Below, in pieces: positions 17,611 through 27,649 of a DNA stretch of 64,000 bases. Position numbers and translations under genes: made by a program. This DNA is from Tangfeifania diversioriginum (GTDB lineage: Bacteria; Bacteroidota; Bacteroidia; Bacteroidales; Prolixibacteraceae), in contig NZ_FQZE01000022.1 in the NCBI RefSeq assembly GCF_900141875.1, positions 1 to 64,000 on the forward strand, written 5' to 3'. The notes beneath the pieces are model-generated. The model saw only the letters and a list, made by a program, of their open reading frames with translations, had not been told where the DNA came from and made no database searches. Each line of letters starts with the position of its first letter. The stretch's first letter is position 1.

Positions 17611-18648
17611 CTATAAATCAATCATAGCTTTTACCACGCCATCTTTATAGCCTTCAACAATATCGAAAGCGGTGGGTGTTTCATCCAGCGAAAAATGATG
17701 GGTGACCATTTTTTCCACATCGGCTTTTCCACTCACCACCAAATCAATGGCCTCTTCCACACAATGGTTCTGTCGCCGGACATTGACAACTGTCAATTCT
17801 TTGCGGCGCATTAAATCCATATTGAAAGTATATTGTGCAGATGGTGGAATACCAACCAGCACCAGCTTTCCGCCCGGTTTCAGAATTTTCAGCGCATTGT
17901 CAACAGCATCCTGTTCTCCGCTGGCCTCAAATGCCACATCAACAAGCAATTCTTCCTGGTTTTGCACTTCCTTTTCCACATCCTGTTTTTCGGGATTGAT
18001 GAAATACCGGGCCCCAATTTCCTTCGATTTTTTCAGCCGGTATTCGAGTGGCTCAATCATCCCAACATTGGAAATACCATCGGCCAGCAGTTTCAGCAAA
18101 ATACTCAGTCCGATGGGGCCGGCACCAAATATTACCGCAGAACTATTTTCATCTGCAACTTGAGCCAGTTTCACCGCATAAACACCTATGGAAAACGGTT
18201 CGATTAAAGCGGCCTGCACCGGGTTCATTTTCCCGGTAACGGGGAAACAGGTGAACGAAGGCATTACAATGTATTCCCCCAAACAGCCTTCAATTTGCCC
18301 GGGGCATCCCAAAAATTTGTTGTTCCTGCAGGTGTGCGGACGACCGGCCAGGCACTGGTCACATGTTCCGCAATGCACCGCCGGATCGATAACAACCAAA
18401 TCGCCGGGTTTTATGTTTTTAACGTTTTCTCCCGTTGCTTCCACCACGCCCGAACACTCGTGCCCCACAACAAACGGATATTTAACTACCTGGGTTCCAA
18501 TTTTCCCTTCTGAATAATAATGAATATCTGAGCCACAAACCCCTATTGACGACAGCCTGATTTTTACATCATCTCCCGATTTCAACGTTGGTTCGTTTGC
18601 GCGAGTCAATTGCATTTGGCGAATGCCGGTAAGTGCTACTTGTTTCAT
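17611..18648 (-). CDS. zinc-dependent polyol (sorbitol-type) dehydrogenase
   Basis: A 345-residue medium-chain dehydrogenase. Catalytic zinc ligands appear as Cys in GVCGSD and HE in VGHECSG. Structural zinc ligands form the cluster CGTCDQCLAGRPHTC. NAD-binding glycines are in IFGAGPIGLS. It resembles L-iditol/sorbitol and related polyol dehydrogenases; substrate not certain. The ATG at 18648 is used. It is convergent with the DUF1460 gene, six bases apart. Confidence 0.9.
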   Translation of the reverse strand: MKQVALTGIRQMQLTRANEPTLKSGDDVKIRLSSIGVCGSDIHYYSEGKIGTQVVKYPFVVGHECSGVVEATGENVKNIKPGDLVVIDPAVHCGTCDQCLAGRPHTCRNNKFLGCPGQIEGCLGEYIVMPSFTCFPVTGKMNPVQAALIEPFSIGVYAVKLAQVADENSSAVIFGAGPIGLSILLKLLADGISNVGMIEPLEYRLKKSKEIGARYFINPEKQDVEKEVQNQEELLVDVAFEASGEQDAVDNALKILKPGGKLVLVGIPPSAQYTFNMDLMRRKELTVVNVRRQNHCVEEAIDLVVSGKADVEKMVTHHFSLDETPTAFDIVEGYKDGVVKAMIDL

Positions 18649-18910
18649 AAGAATATTTTTCAATGTAAAAGTGCAAATTATATTTTTTCCTGAATCCTGT
18701 ACTATCAGGTTTAATGATTTTCCATCACATGCAATGTATAATTATTCACAGAAGATTTATGAATCTACTTCTCCAATACCGAAAAAATTGCAATATTTTT
18801 TATAACATCTTTTATCTTTAGAACCCACTACATAACAATAAATTACAATTTAGAAATCACTGTAAATTAACAATTTTTAATAATTTTTTCAAAAAATTTT
18901 ACATTCGAGC
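18649..18910. other. gene-free AT-rich stretch
   Basis: Very AT-rich spacer upstream of the polyol dehydrogenase and of the candidate small RNA. No open frame of note and no clear box other than the one at 18911. Confidence 0.5.
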
Positions 18911-18918
18911 TATTTTTG
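18911..18918 (+). promoter_or_regulatory. -7 box for a candidate small RNA
   Basis: Exact TATTTTTG on the plus strand with no plus-strand gene downstream before the terminator at 19032. Confidence 0.5.
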
Positions 18919-18923
18919 TATTA

Positions 18924-19064
18924 TATTAGCAATTCATTAATTGAATGTAAACTAAATGTTATTTGAAACACTACCTTTTCTCTGTTAAACCAATATTTAA
19001 ACAGGTCTAACTAAACTAAACTATGAACAATCGGGTTATCGCCACCAATGGTAACCCGTTTTTT
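18924..19064 (+). ncRNA. candidate small RNA of about 140 nt
   Basis: The segment lies between an exact -7 box (18911-18918) and a strong plus-strand terminator. No plus-strand gene is present: only a 10-codon ORF (18956) fits inside. The 5' part has an inverted repeat ATTCA-TTAAT-TGAAT near 18931-18945. No known RNA family is recognised. Start position is estimated from the -7 box. Confidence 0.4.
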
Positions 19065-19065
19065 T
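19032..19065 (+). terminator. intrinsic terminator, plus strand
   Basis: CGGGTTA/TAACCCG outer stem with an inner CCA/TGG pairing, then a seven-T tract (19059-19065). The T tract is on the plus side only, so it does not mainly serve the leftward MATE gene. Confidence 0.75.
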
Positions 19066-20401
19066 ATGCTATTTTCCGAAGATTATGTTTAAACCTGAAG
19101 TAGAAGGAGATCCCTGCCGAACCGAGCCCCACGAGAAATCCGAACCAAATTCCCTGTGGCCCGGCATTAAGCAAAAAGGTCAGAACATAACTGGTGGGCA
19201 CCCCAACTAAAAGATAAGCAGCAAAAGCAATAAACATAGGTACTTTTACATCTGCCATTCCTCGCAAAGTACTGAGCATTATCACCTGCAACCCGTCAAA
19301 AATTTGAAAGATGGCAGCAACAATAAGCAGTTGCGAAGCCACGGCTACAACCTGCGGATCGGTTGTAAAAAGAAACGGCAGGTAATTTTTTGTAAGTATA
19401 AAAATGAGTCCCATTACCGACATAAAAAACAGCACCAGGTGCGTAGAGGCCATAGCAGCCATGCGCATCGAACTTAAATTATTCTCACCCATTTGATGAC
19501 TCACCCGGATAGTATTTGCCTGCGACACTCCCAGAGAAATCATGTATGTAAACGATGCCATCCCCATTGCCACCTGGTGGGCAGCCAGTTGTGTTTCGCC
19601 CAGCCACCCCATCATAACAGCCCCAAGACTAAAAGTCAGCACTTCCACAATCAACTGAAATCCAATAGGAATCCCAATTTTTAACACGGAAAATATTTTT
19701 CGTTTTTCGTACGTTTGTTTTCGCGCAAGCACGAAAAATCTTCTGAAACGCGAAAATTTAAGAATGTAGCCCACAAACAGCAACGGCATAAAAATACGTG
19801 AAACCAACGTGCCGATACCAGCTCCAACCAAACCTAATTCAGGAAAACCAAATTTCCCGAAAATCAACAAATAGTTCAAAATAATATTGATAACGTTGGC
19901 TGTCAGGGTTATCTGCATTGCCATTTTTGTGTTACCAATTCCTTCGAAAAACTGTTTTACCGAAAAGAAAAGCATTAGCGGAAAGTAGGATAAACACAGG
20001 AGCAAATAATAGGGTTTCGACATTTCGATCACGGCATCGGTCTGCCCCATAAATGGCAAAAGAAAATACACTCCAAACATTATGAGTGCCAAAACAAAAG
20101 TGGCAACCGCATGCGTAAAAAAGCCATTTTTAAGCCACACCACCACCCGATCTAACCGGTTATTGCCAAAAGCCTTTCCAACCAGTGGGGTAAGCCCATA
20201 GGTAACCCCCATCCCGAAAAACATACCAATTACAAATACATTATTGGCAAACGATGAAGCAGCAAGTTCAACGGTTCCAACATGGCCAACCATCATATTG
20301 TCGGCCAGCATAACAACAACCTGCCCAATTTGCGACAGCACAACCGGAAGGGCCAGCCTCAGGTTACGTTTGTAAAATGGTATGTAGTGCGCCAGATTCA
20401 T
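19064..20401 (-). CDS. MATE family efflux transporter
   Basis: A 445-residue protein with about 12 hydrophobic segments and the MATE features LPVVLSQIGQVVVMLADNMM near the start and the second-half counterpart GIPIGFQLIVEVLTFSLGAV. It would export cationic drugs or metabolites by sodium or proton antiport. It begins 23 bases after the DUF5916 gene and is probably read with it. Confidence 0.92.
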   Translation of the reverse strand: MNLAHYIPFYKRNLRLALPVVLSQIGQVVVMLADNMMVGHVGTVELAASSFANNVFVIGMFFGMGVTYGLTPLVGKAFGNNRLDRVVVWLKNGFFTHAVATFVLALIMFGVYFLLPFMGQTDAVIEMSKPYYLLLCLSYFPLMLFFSVKQFFEGIGNTKMAMQITLTANVINIILNYLLIFGKFGFPELGLVGAGIGTLVSRIFMPLLFVGYILKFSRFRRFFVLARKQTYEKRKIFSVLKIGIPIGFQLIVEVLTFSLGAVMMGWLGETQLAAHQVAMGMASFTYMISLGVSQANTIRVSHQMGENNLSSMRMAAMASTHLVLFFMSVMGLIFILTKNYLPFLFTTDPQVVAVASQLLIVAAIFQIFDGLQVIMLSTLRGMADVKVPMFIAFAAYLLVGVPTSYVLTFLLNAGPQGIWFGFLVGLGSAGISFYFRFKHNLRKIA

Positions 20402-20424
20402 GGCGCCAAAATTACATTTTTAGA

Positions 20425-23046
20425 TTAAATAGAGAACCAGAAACTTACTTTAAGCATAAAAGCATTTTGAGCTTTCACATCCGAGATTCCTTTAAAACTT
20501 TCGAATACTGAAGGTTCGTATTTGCTTTCGTAACGCGAGCGCGAATTAGTCCACACAAAATAGAGTGTTGACCCCGTTTTATATTCCCACCGGGCCACAA
20601 AGTTGGAACGAAATTCCTGAAAGTTAAAATCCGGGGAATTCTGTGCCAAATCCATAATATAGTTTTGTTGTTCATCCACCAGCCATTGTCCGCCACTTTC
20701 CTGTTCTTCAACAAACAGAGGTGCAAACCGCTGGTTTATATTTTTTGACTTAGAAGAAGCAACTTCCCGGTAGTCAGAAAATTTACCTACCGAGGCGTAA
20801 GGATTTCCGTAATACTGAAAAGAGAGTTCGGGGGTAACAAAAAATTCGGCCCGGATAGTGGAAGAAATGGTTTTCCGATCGATTTTTCCAACAATATATT
20901 TTCTGGAAAAAGTATTTCTTTCCATGCTTGTTACAAACTGGTTATTATCTGTTTCAACATTAAAATTATTCATTGAAGAAAGGGTAAAACGGCTGCCGAT
21001 TTGCCATTGCACGTAAAAAGTATTTTCAGTGGCTTTTGAAATATTATCATCATTCCGGGTCAGTTCAGTTCCCCCGCCAAAGAAGAGGTCCTTGCTCGAA
21101 TTGGTTTGCAAAAAGACTTCTCCGCTGGTTTCTCCATCAATCCTCAGCGAAGGGCCGCCCCACAATTTGCGGGTATCGATTTCGTAAAACGAACGCTCCG
21201 CAACCAGGTCGAGCCGCCAAAGGTTTTTAAACTGAAAGCGGGCATGGCCGGTTATTTCATCTCCCAGATTTTCGCCTCCATAACTCCAGTTATGTTCCTG
21301 TTCAAAATCAAAATAGTAATTGTTTAAAATGCCTTTGGGTTTGTTCACCCAGTAAACAATGTTAATTTCCTGATCGATATAATCGGCCTGCCTCAGATAC
21401 CCCACATCGTTGAGCTCCACTCCCGGCGAACGCCAGTCGAGCGCTCCCATTATTCTGAATTTACCACTTCGTTTTCCGCCGCTCATTTCACCGCCCCAAC
21501 CACTTAGTGATGTTAACGTCGGATCGTATTCAAGATGCTCAGCATCGGTGCGTTGAAAGTAATGCCTTGAGTTGGTTTGCAGGTTTGAAATGGCTTCTTC
21601 CGAGCCGTTTACCTGCGAGAAAAATCCTTTGAAATCAACAAAATATTTTCGATTTTTCCAGTTATGTTGAAAATCCACTCCGCCAACTGTTGAATTGTCG
21701 GGCAAAAATTCCAGATGCTCATCTTTAATATTGCGCAATGTGGATGTAACCATTCCGCCCAACACAGTGCTCCCCTCGTTGAAATCCTGCTTCACCCGGC
21801 CAATAAAATAGTTGGTAAAAGGCTCCACAGCTTCTTCCCTTTCCTGACCGTTAAAATGTATGGTTGCATTTTCATGTGCCGTCATGCTGTTAACAACCCC
21901 CACCGAAAGTCCTGAGCGGTTTTTTCCGGTTAATTTAAGTGCATTTATAATGGAAGTTTGATCGGGCATTTCCAGTGTTTCCATTTCCGCTACAGAAGGT
22001 GTATAGCCGGGTGAAGCCCCAATCCGGCGCGAATAAAAAAGTAAATCGCTGCTGCCGGCACCATATTCCAGGATGCTGTTCCCTTCAAGGAAAAAAGGCC
22101 GTTTTTCGTCGTAAAAAACTTCGTAGGAAGTGAGGTTGAGCACCGACGGGTCGGCTTCTACCTGGCCAAAATCAGGGTTAATTGTATAGTCGAGCGTAAA
22201 ATCAGAAGTGACTCCAATTTTGCCATCCACGCCAAAACCTCCTTTAAAATTGTCCGGGGCATCCGAAACATATTTTGCCTTGGCATAGGGCATCACTTCA
22301 AAATTGCGTTTATACGGAATATTTTCAATCCCACGCAATTCGCCAAAAATATAAACCATTGCGGGGGCATCAACCGGAATAAGTTTCCACTGATCTTCCT
22401 CTTTCAATCGGTCAATCCAACGCCAGACGTGCATTCCCCACACATGTTCTTCTTTATTGGCGTACCTGAGCTGACTAAATGGCACACGCATCTCGGCATA
22501 CCAGGCCGAATCGCCCACATGCGACTTTCCATCCCAAACGGCATCCCAGTTAAAATCCCATCCATACTCGCCAAGGTGCATCAAATCCACTTTTTGCCCG
22601 GCAGCAGTTACATTAAACTCGAAAGCGGTTTGCCTGTCGGAATAACTATCCAGGGCAATCCCGGCCATATCCCCCATATTTTCATCTCGCCGGCCAAGAA
22701 TTGAACGTATTTTCTCCGGTTCATTATCATAACAAGCAATGGCCATGTACAAATAGGTGTCGTCGTACAAAATTTTAATCTCCGTTTCCTGCGAAGGAGT
22801 TTGAGCCTGGTTGGGTTGCTGTTGAATAAACCCTCCATCCCAGCTTCCCAATTTTTGCCAGCATTCATCATCCAGTTTGCCGTCAATTTTGGGGACCAGT
22901 TCGGTGCGGGTAGCATAATACACCCTTTTAATACTTGCATGGTAGTTCACCAGCGAATCATCAGACAATGTGTAATCGTAATTTTGTGCCCTCGTGGTAA
23001 TTCCCAAAAATAGTAAGAATATAATCAACAAGTGTTTGTTTTTCAT
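20425..23046 (-). CDS. DUF5916 outer-membrane protein with CBM9-like N-terminal domain
   Basis: An 873-residue exported protein with signal peptide (MKNKHLLIIFLLFLGITTRAQ). Residues about 45-230 form a carbohydrate-binding-module-9-like sandwich (PKIDGKLDDECWQKLGSW, RQTAFEFNVTAAG). The rest is the DUF5916 beta-strand region containing DYTINPDFGQVEADPS and EKRPFFLEG, ending in an aromatic-rich strand typical of a barrel. The function is unknown. A paralogue of nearly equal length lies at 48870-51503. Confidence 0.88.
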   Translation of the reverse strand: MKNKHLLIIFLLFLGITTRAQNYDYTLSDDSLVNYHASIKRVYYATRTELVPKIDGKLDDECWQKLGSWDGGFIQQQPNQAQTPSQETEIKILYDDTYLYMAIACYDNEPEKIRSILGRRDENMGDMAGIALDSYSDRQTAFEFNVTAAGQKVDLMHLGEYGWDFNWDAVWDGKSHVGDSAWYAEMRVPFSQLRYANKEEHVWGMHVWRWIDRLKEEDQWKLIPVDAPAMVYIFGELRGIENIPYKRNFEVMPYAKAKYVSDAPDNFKGGFGVDGKIGVTSDFTLDYTINPDFGQVEADPSVLNLTSYEVFYDEKRPFFLEGNSILEYGAGSSDLLFYSRRIGASPGYTPSVAEMETLEMPDQTSIINALKLTGKNRSGLSVGVVNSMTAHENATIHFNGQEREEAVEPFTNYFIGRVKQDFNEGSTVLGGMVTSTLRNIKDEHLEFLPDNSTVGGVDFQHNWKNRKYFVDFKGFFSQVNGSEEAISNLQTNSRHYFQRTDAEHLEYDPTLTSLSGWGGEMSGGKRSGKFRIMGALDWRSPGVELNDVGYLRQADYIDQEINIVYWVNKPKGILNNYYFDFEQEHNWSYGGENLGDEITGHARFQFKNLWRLDLVAERSFYEIDTRKLWGGPSLRIDGETSGEVFLQTNSSKDLFFGGGTELTRNDDNISKATENTFYVQWQIGSRFTLSSMNNFNVETDNNQFVTSMERNTFSRKYIVGKIDRKTISSTIRAEFFVTPELSFQYYGNPYASVGKFSDYREVASSKSKNINQRFAPLFVEEQESGGQWLVDEQQNYIMDLAQNSPDFNFQEFRSNFVARWEYKTGSTLYFVWTNSRSRYESKYEPSVFESFKGISDVKAQNAFMLKVSFWFSI

Positions 23047-23362
23047 TTAGGTTAGTTTTATTCCCAGTAAAAATAAAATGATTTCCTAAACAAAAAAAAT
23101 CTTAACATATAATCTTCCTTGCAGATGTCAGAAAACATTAAAATTTGCACTATTAGAACCAGAGTTTTTGATTTTCAAATAACAACAAATCTGAGAAGCC
23201 ATTAAACGTCCAATTTGCATTTATTAACACATTCCCATTTGCGTTGTCAGATTCATGGCGTAATTTCAACAGTTAATAAAAGAGCCTAAACAATTTTTAA
23301 CCAAATGAGTTATTTAGGTGTGTTTTTAGAAAACAATATTTATTGCAATAAAAATAAACGCA
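23047..23362. other. divergent intergenic region
   Basis: 316 bases between the DUF5916 gene and the carboxylase operon. A near-consensus -7 (minus strand TATTTTTA, 23068-23075) fits the DUF5916 gene. For the carboxylase side no exact box is seen; the palindrome at 23339 is the only marked structure. Confidence 0.4.
23339..23352. promoter_or_regulatory. 14-bp palindrome before the carboxylase operon
   Basis: TTTATTGCAATAAA, perfect palindrome, 10 bases before the ATG at 23363. It could be a repressor site or an mRNA hairpin covering the start region. Confidence 0.3.
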
Positions 23363-24871
23363 ATGAGCCAAATAAAAAAAATCCTGGTTGCTAATCGTGG
23401 AGAAATAGCTATTCGAATTATGCGTACATGCCGGGAGCTGAATATCGAATCAGTTGCCGTTTTTTCTGAGGCAGACCGAACTTCACAGCATGTAAGGTAT
23501 GCTCACGAAGCTTATTACATTGGCAAAGCTCCTTCTCCCGAAAGCTATCTGAATGTGGAAAAAATAATTGAAGTTGCAAAAGCGTGCGGCGCGGATGCCA
23601 TCCACCCCGGCTATGGTTTTTTATCGGAAAATGCTGATTTTGCCCGGCGATGCAATGAAGAAGGAATTATTTTTATTGGACCGTCGCCGGAAGTTATTTC
23701 GCAAATGGGAGATAAAATTGAAGCCCGCGAAGCCATGATGAAAGCCGGAATCCCGGTGGTTCCCGGCACGCCCAACAGTGTGAACAACGAAAAAGAAGCG
23801 CTCGATGCCATTAAAAATATAGGGCTGCCGGTTATGATAAAAGCATCGGCAGGTGGCGGGGGAAAAGGAATGCGGCTCGTGCACAAAAAGGAAGAAATTG
23901 TTGCTGCCGTTAGAGCTGCCCGCTCCGAAGCGAAATCAGCGTTTGGTGACGATTCGGTTTATATTGAAAAATATATCAGCTCACCACACCACATCGAATT
24001 TCAAATTCTGGCCGACCAGCACGGGAACGCAGTGCACCTGTTCGAACGCGAATGTTCCGTTCAGCGGCGTCACCAAAAAATGATTGAAGAAACTCCATCC
24101 CCGTTAATGACCGAAAAATTGAGGCAAAAAATGGGTAATGCCGCCGTGGAAGCAGCAAAAGCAGTTGATTACACTGGTGCCGGCACCATTGAGTTCCTGG
24201 TAGATGAAAGCCTGAATTATTATTTCCTCGAAATGAATACACGGCTGCAGGTGGAACATCCGATTACCGAACGGGTAACCGGAATCGACCTGGTGAAAGA
24301 ACAAATCAAAATTGCTGAAGGCCGTAAACTGGAGTTCTCGCAAAACGATTTAAGCCAAAAGGGACACGCCATTGAATGCCGGATTTACGCCGAAGACCCC
24401 GATAATAATTTCATGCCAAGTCCGGGGAAAATTTACAAAATATCAGAACCTTTGGGCTTGGGCGTTCGCACCGACGGATATGTTTACGAAGGCTATGAAA
24501 TTCCAATTTTTTACGACCCCATGATTTCAAAACTGATTGTTTGGGGAAAAACAAGAAAAGAAGCCATCGCCCGAATGCGAAGGGCTTTGTATGAATACAA
24601 AATCACAGGGGTTAAAACTTCAATAAAATTTCTTGAACGCATTATGAACAATGCAAGCTTTATTGAAGGAAAATACGACACGCATTTCATTGAAAATAAT
24701 AAGAATCAATTGTATAAAAAATCTGATATTGAAGAAAGCGATGACATGGTAGTTATTGCCGCATTTGTTGATTACATGGATAAAATCAGCCGGATTCAGG
24801 ACAACCAGAAAGAATTTGCCCCGCCGGCAGAAAGCCGCTGGAAGAAAATACCGTACATTAACCATTTTTAA
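23363..24871 (+). CDS. accC: biotin carboxylase subunit of an acyl-CoA carboxylase
   Basis: A 502-residue ATP-grasp enzyme that carboxylates biotin using ATP and bicarbonate. Visible are the N-terminal KILVANRGEIAIRI, the ATP-binding loop GGGGKGMRLV and the catalytic segment EMNTRLQVEHPITE. Slightly longer than AccC of acetyl-CoA carboxylase (about 450). With the adjacent carrier and carboxyltransferase genes it forms an acyl-CoA carboxylase, more likely propionyl-CoA-type than the fatty-acid enzyme. Confidence 0.92.
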   Translation: MSQIKKILVANRGEIAIRIMRTCRELNIESVAVFSEADRTSQHVRYAHEAYYIGKAPSPESYLNVEKIIEVAKACGADAIHPGYGFLSENADFARRCNEEGIIFIGPSPEVISQMGDKIEAREAMMKAGIPVVPGTPNSVNNEKEALDAIKNIGLPVMIKASAGGGGKGMRLVHKKEEIVAAVRAARSEAKSAFGDDSVYIEKYISSPHHIEFQILADQHGNAVHLFERECSVQRRHQKMIEETPSPLMTEKLRQKMGNAAVEAAKAVDYTGAGTIEFLVDESLNYYFLEMNTRLQVEHPITERVTGIDLVKEQIKIAEGRKLEFSQNDLSQKGHAIECRIYAEDPDNNFMPSPGKIYKISEPLGLGVRTDGYVYEGYEIPIFYDPMISKLIVWGKTRKEAIARMRRALYEYKITGVKTSIKFLERIMNNASFIEGKYDTHFIENNKNQLYKKSDIEESDDMVVIAAFVDYMDKISRIQDNQKEFAPPAESRWKKIPYINHF

Positions 24872-24873
24872 CT

Positions 24874-25383
24874 ATGGCACTTGAAATAAAAATAAACGAT
24901 CGTACAACATGGGTTAACCTCATTCAACAAAACGGGAACCTGCTGGAAGTGGAGGTTGACGGCAAACGCTACAATGTTGACCTGCTCCACACAGCAGACG
25001 GAACATTTTCCATTCTCGAAGGCGGACATTCCTATAATATTGAATTGGTCCCCCACAACCAACCAAAAAAATACACCGCACACACACTTTACAACACCTA
25101 CGAAGTTGATATTATTGATGCCGAAGCACGTTATCTTATCAACCGCGGTTCAAACGGAGTGGGTAAAAGTGAAAAAACCATATCGTCGCCTATGCCCGGG
25201 AAAGTGGTAAAAGTTTTGGTAAACGAAGGCGATATAATAGATGAAGGAAAAACCGCCATTATTATTGCCGCCATGAAAATGGAGAGTGAATACAAAGCCC
25301 CAATCAGTGGGATGGTAAAGAAAATTAATGTAAGCGAAGGTGATACTATTGAAGGAAACCAGGTGCTTATTGAACTCGAATAA
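24874..25383 (+). CDS. biotin carboxyl carrier protein subunit
   Basis: A 169-residue carrier with a C-terminal biotinyl domain; the lysine of AAMKMES (Lys135) is the biotin attachment site. The first 90 residues are an extra domain seen in carriers of propionyl-CoA-type carboxylases and decarboxylases. It starts two bases after the biotin carboxylase stop. Confidence 0.9.
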   Translation: MALEIKINDRTTWVNLIQQNGNLLEVEVDGKRYNVDLLHTADGTFSILEGGHSYNIELVPHNQPKKYTAHTLYNTYEVDIIDAEARYLINRGSNGVGKSEKTISSPMPGKVVKVLVNEGDIIDEGKTAIIIAAMKMESEYKAPISGMVKKINVSEGDTIEGNQVLIELE

Positions 25384-25395
25384 ACCAATTTATTT

Positions 25396-26928
25396 ATGAA
25401 TCTACAGGATAAATACAACCAGCTCGAAGAGTTTAACACGAAAGCCGAGCTGGGAGGAGGAGAAGAACGCATTGAGAAACAACACGCGACAGGAAAAAAA
25501 ACAGCCCGCGAAAGGGTTCTGCAACTGCTTGACCCCGGAACTTTCAATGAAATTGACAAGTTGGTTACCCACCGCAATTACGATTTTGGCATGCAGGAGA
25601 AGAAATTCCTGGGCGACGGTGTAGTTACAGGCTATGGAAAAATCAGCGGAAGGCTGGTGTATGTATTTGCACAGGATTTTACCGTTTTTGGCGGTTCGCT
25701 AAGCCGGGCCAATGCCGATAAAATTGTAAAAATTCAAAACCTCGCCCTGAAAATGGGAGCACCTCTTATTGGTCTCAACGACTCAGGCGGTGCCCGCATT
25801 CAGGAAGGCGTGGAAAGCCTCGCCGGGTACGCCGACATTTTTCACAACAATGTAACTTCTTCAGGAGTCATCCCGCAAATATCGGCTATCCTGGGGCCTT
25901 GTGCGGGAGGTGCGGTTTATTCACCGGCGTTAACCGATTTCATTTTTATGGTGGATGAAAAAAGCCACATGTTTGTTACCGGCCCCGAAGTTATCAAAAC
26001 TGTTACCCACGAAGATGTTTCGAAAGAAGAGTTAGGAGGAGCAAACACGCACAGCACCAAAAGCGGAGTTGCCCATTTCACAGGTGCCGACGAAGAACAA
26101 ACATTGATGATGATCCGCGAACTGGTCACTTTTCTGCCATCGAACAATCTGGAAGATCCGCCCGTAAAATCGACAATCGACCCCAGCGACAGGGAGGAAG
26201 AACACCTGCAGGAAATTGTTCCGGCCGACCCGAACCGACCATACGATATGCATGAAATTATTCAGAATGTAATCGACAACAAGCATTTCCTGGAAGTACA
26301 GCCGCAGTATGCTCAAAATATTATTGTTGGTTTTGCCCGGTTTGGCGGCCAGCCGGTAGGAATTGTCGCCAATCAGCCCAATCATTTGGCCGGTGTGCTC
26401 GATATTAATTCATCGGCAAAAGCAGCCCGTTTTGTGCGCTTTTGCGATGCATTCAACATTCCGCTGGTAACGTTTGTGGATGTTCCCGGATTTTTACCCG
26501 GTACCAGCCAGGAGTTTGGAGGAATTATAAAACACGGAGCCAAACTACTGTATGCTTTTTCGGAGGCCACGGTGCCCAAAATTACCGTCATCACCCGAAA
26601 AGCTTACGGCGGGGCCTACGATGTGATGTCGAGCAAGCACATTGGCGCCGATGTTAATTTTGCCTACCCCACAGCAGAAATAGCTGTAATGGGCCCCGAA
26701 GGTGCCATCAATATTCTTTACCGTAAATACAACGCCGAAGAAAAATCCAAGGCAGTGGATGAATACCGTGAGAAATTTGCCAATCCATACAAAGCTGCCG
26801 CGCTGGGCTACATCGATGAAATTATTCCGCCAAAAGAAACACGCAAAAAAATTATTGGTGCACTGGAAATGACCCGCAACAAGCGCAAATCGAACCCGCC
26901 TAAAAAACACGGAAACATTCCGTTGTAA
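25396..26928 (+). CDS. acyl-CoA carboxylase carboxyltransferase subunit (PccB/MmdA-like)
   Basis: A 510-residue carboxyltransferase with both crotonase-like halves in one chain. Landmarks: [31 protein letters not shown], the oxyanion segment [15 protein letters not shown], and [14 protein letters not shown] in the second half. It carboxylates propionyl- or a similar acyl-CoA on carboxybiotin, or runs the reverse methylmalonyl-CoA reaction. Last gene of the three-gene operon; a PduO-type cobalamin adenosyltransferase at 56 kb would supply coenzyme for methylmalonyl-CoA mutase (not in this window). Confidence 0.9.
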   Translation: MNLQDKYNQLEEFNTKAELGGGEERIEKQHATGKKTARERVLQLLDPGTFNEIDKLVTHRNYDFGMQEKKFLGDGVVTGYGKISGRLVYVFAQDFTVFGGSLSRANADKIVKIQNLALKMGAPLIGLNDSGGARIQEGVESLAGYADIFHNNVTSSGVIPQISAILGPCAGGAVYSPALTDFIFMVDEKSHMFVTGPEVIKTVTHEDVSKEELGGANTHSTKSGVAHFTGADEEQTLMMIRELVTFLPSNNLEDPPVKSTIDPSDREEEHLQEIVPADPNRPYDMHEIIQNVIDNKHFLEVQPQYAQNIIVGFARFGGQPVGIVANQPNHLAGVLDINSSAKAARFVRFCDAFNIPLVTFVDVPGFLPGTSQEFGGIIKHGAKLLYAFSEATVPKITVITRKAYGGAYDVMSSKHIGADVNFAYPTAEIAVMGPEGAINILYRKYNAEEKSKAVDEYREKFANPYKAAALGYIDEIIPPKETRKKIIGALEMTRNKRKSNPPKKHGNIPL

Positions 26929-26932
26929 TTAC

Positions 26933-26963
26933 TTTGCTGAATAACAATTTATTTCTATTTTTG
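26933..26963 (+). promoter_or_regulatory. promoter of the ribosomal-protein operon
   Basis: TTTG (26933-26936), 19-base spacer and TATTTTTG (26956-26963): a full match to the Bacteroidetes vegetative consensus, 35 bases before the rpsF start. Confidence 0.8.
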
Positions 26964-26998
26964 CGCGTTCAAAATTTATTAAGTAATAATTAAAATTA

Positions 26999-27361
26999 AT
27001 GTTTATGTTGAATCAGTACGAAACCGTTTTCATTTGTACTCCCGTTTTATCTGAGCCACAGGTAAAGGAAACGGTAAAAAAATTCAAAGACATTATCACC
27101 TCCAACGGAGGGGAAATGGTCAATGAAGAGAACTGGGGGATGAAAAAACTGGCTTATCCCATTCAAAAGAAATCTACTGGCTTTTATAATTTGTTTGAAT
27201 TTAAAGCCGAACCTTCGCTCATCAAAAAGTTTGAGATTGAGCTGCGCCGCGAGGAACGAATCATTCGTTTTATGACTGTAAAACTCGACAAGTACGCAGT
27301 TGAATACAGTGAGAAAAGAAGAAGGCTTCAGAAAGAAAAAACAGAAAATAAGGAGGGATAA
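26999..27361 (+). CDS. rpsF: ribosomal protein bS6
   Basis: A 120-residue S6 with [15 protein letters not shown] at the start and the mid segment [21 protein letters not shown]. The start may be ATG 26999 (MFML) or ATG 27005 (MLNQYE); the latter is nearer to the usual family start. First gene of rpsF-rpsR-rplI. Confidence 0.96.
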   Translation: MFMLNQYETVFICTPVLSEPQVKETVKKFKDIITSNGGEMVNEENWGMKKLAYPIQKKSTGFYNLFEFKAEPSLIKKFEIELRREERIIRFMTVKLDKYAVEYSEKRRRLQKEKTENKEG

Positions 27362-27364
27362 AAA

Positions 27365-27634
27365 ATGGCACAAAATACAAGTGAAATCAGGTACCTGACC
27401 CCGCCGTCAGTAGAAATTAAAAAGAAAAAATATTGCCGTTTCAAGAAGAACGGAATCAAATATGTCGATTACAAAGACCCGGAGTTTTTGAAAAAATTCC
27501 TGAACGAGCAGGGGAAAATTCTTCCCCGCCGTATTACCGGCACTTCACTGAAATACCAGCGCAAAGTGGGCCAGGCCATTAAACGGGCCCGCCAGATTGC
27601 TTTGCTGCCTTATGTAACCGATATGATGAAATAA
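27365..27634 (+). CDS. rpsR: ribosomal protein bS18
   Basis: An 89-residue S18 with the conserved [20 protein letters not shown] and basic C-terminal helices [20 protein letters not shown]. It binds S6 on the small-subunit platform. Three bases after rpsF. Confidence 0.97.
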   Translation: MAQNTSEIRYLTPPSVEIKKKKYCRFKKNGIKYVDYKDPEFLKKFLNEQGKILPRRITGTSLKYQRKVGQAIKRARQIALLPYVTDMMK

Positions 27635-27649
27635 AAAAGGAGACTTGAA

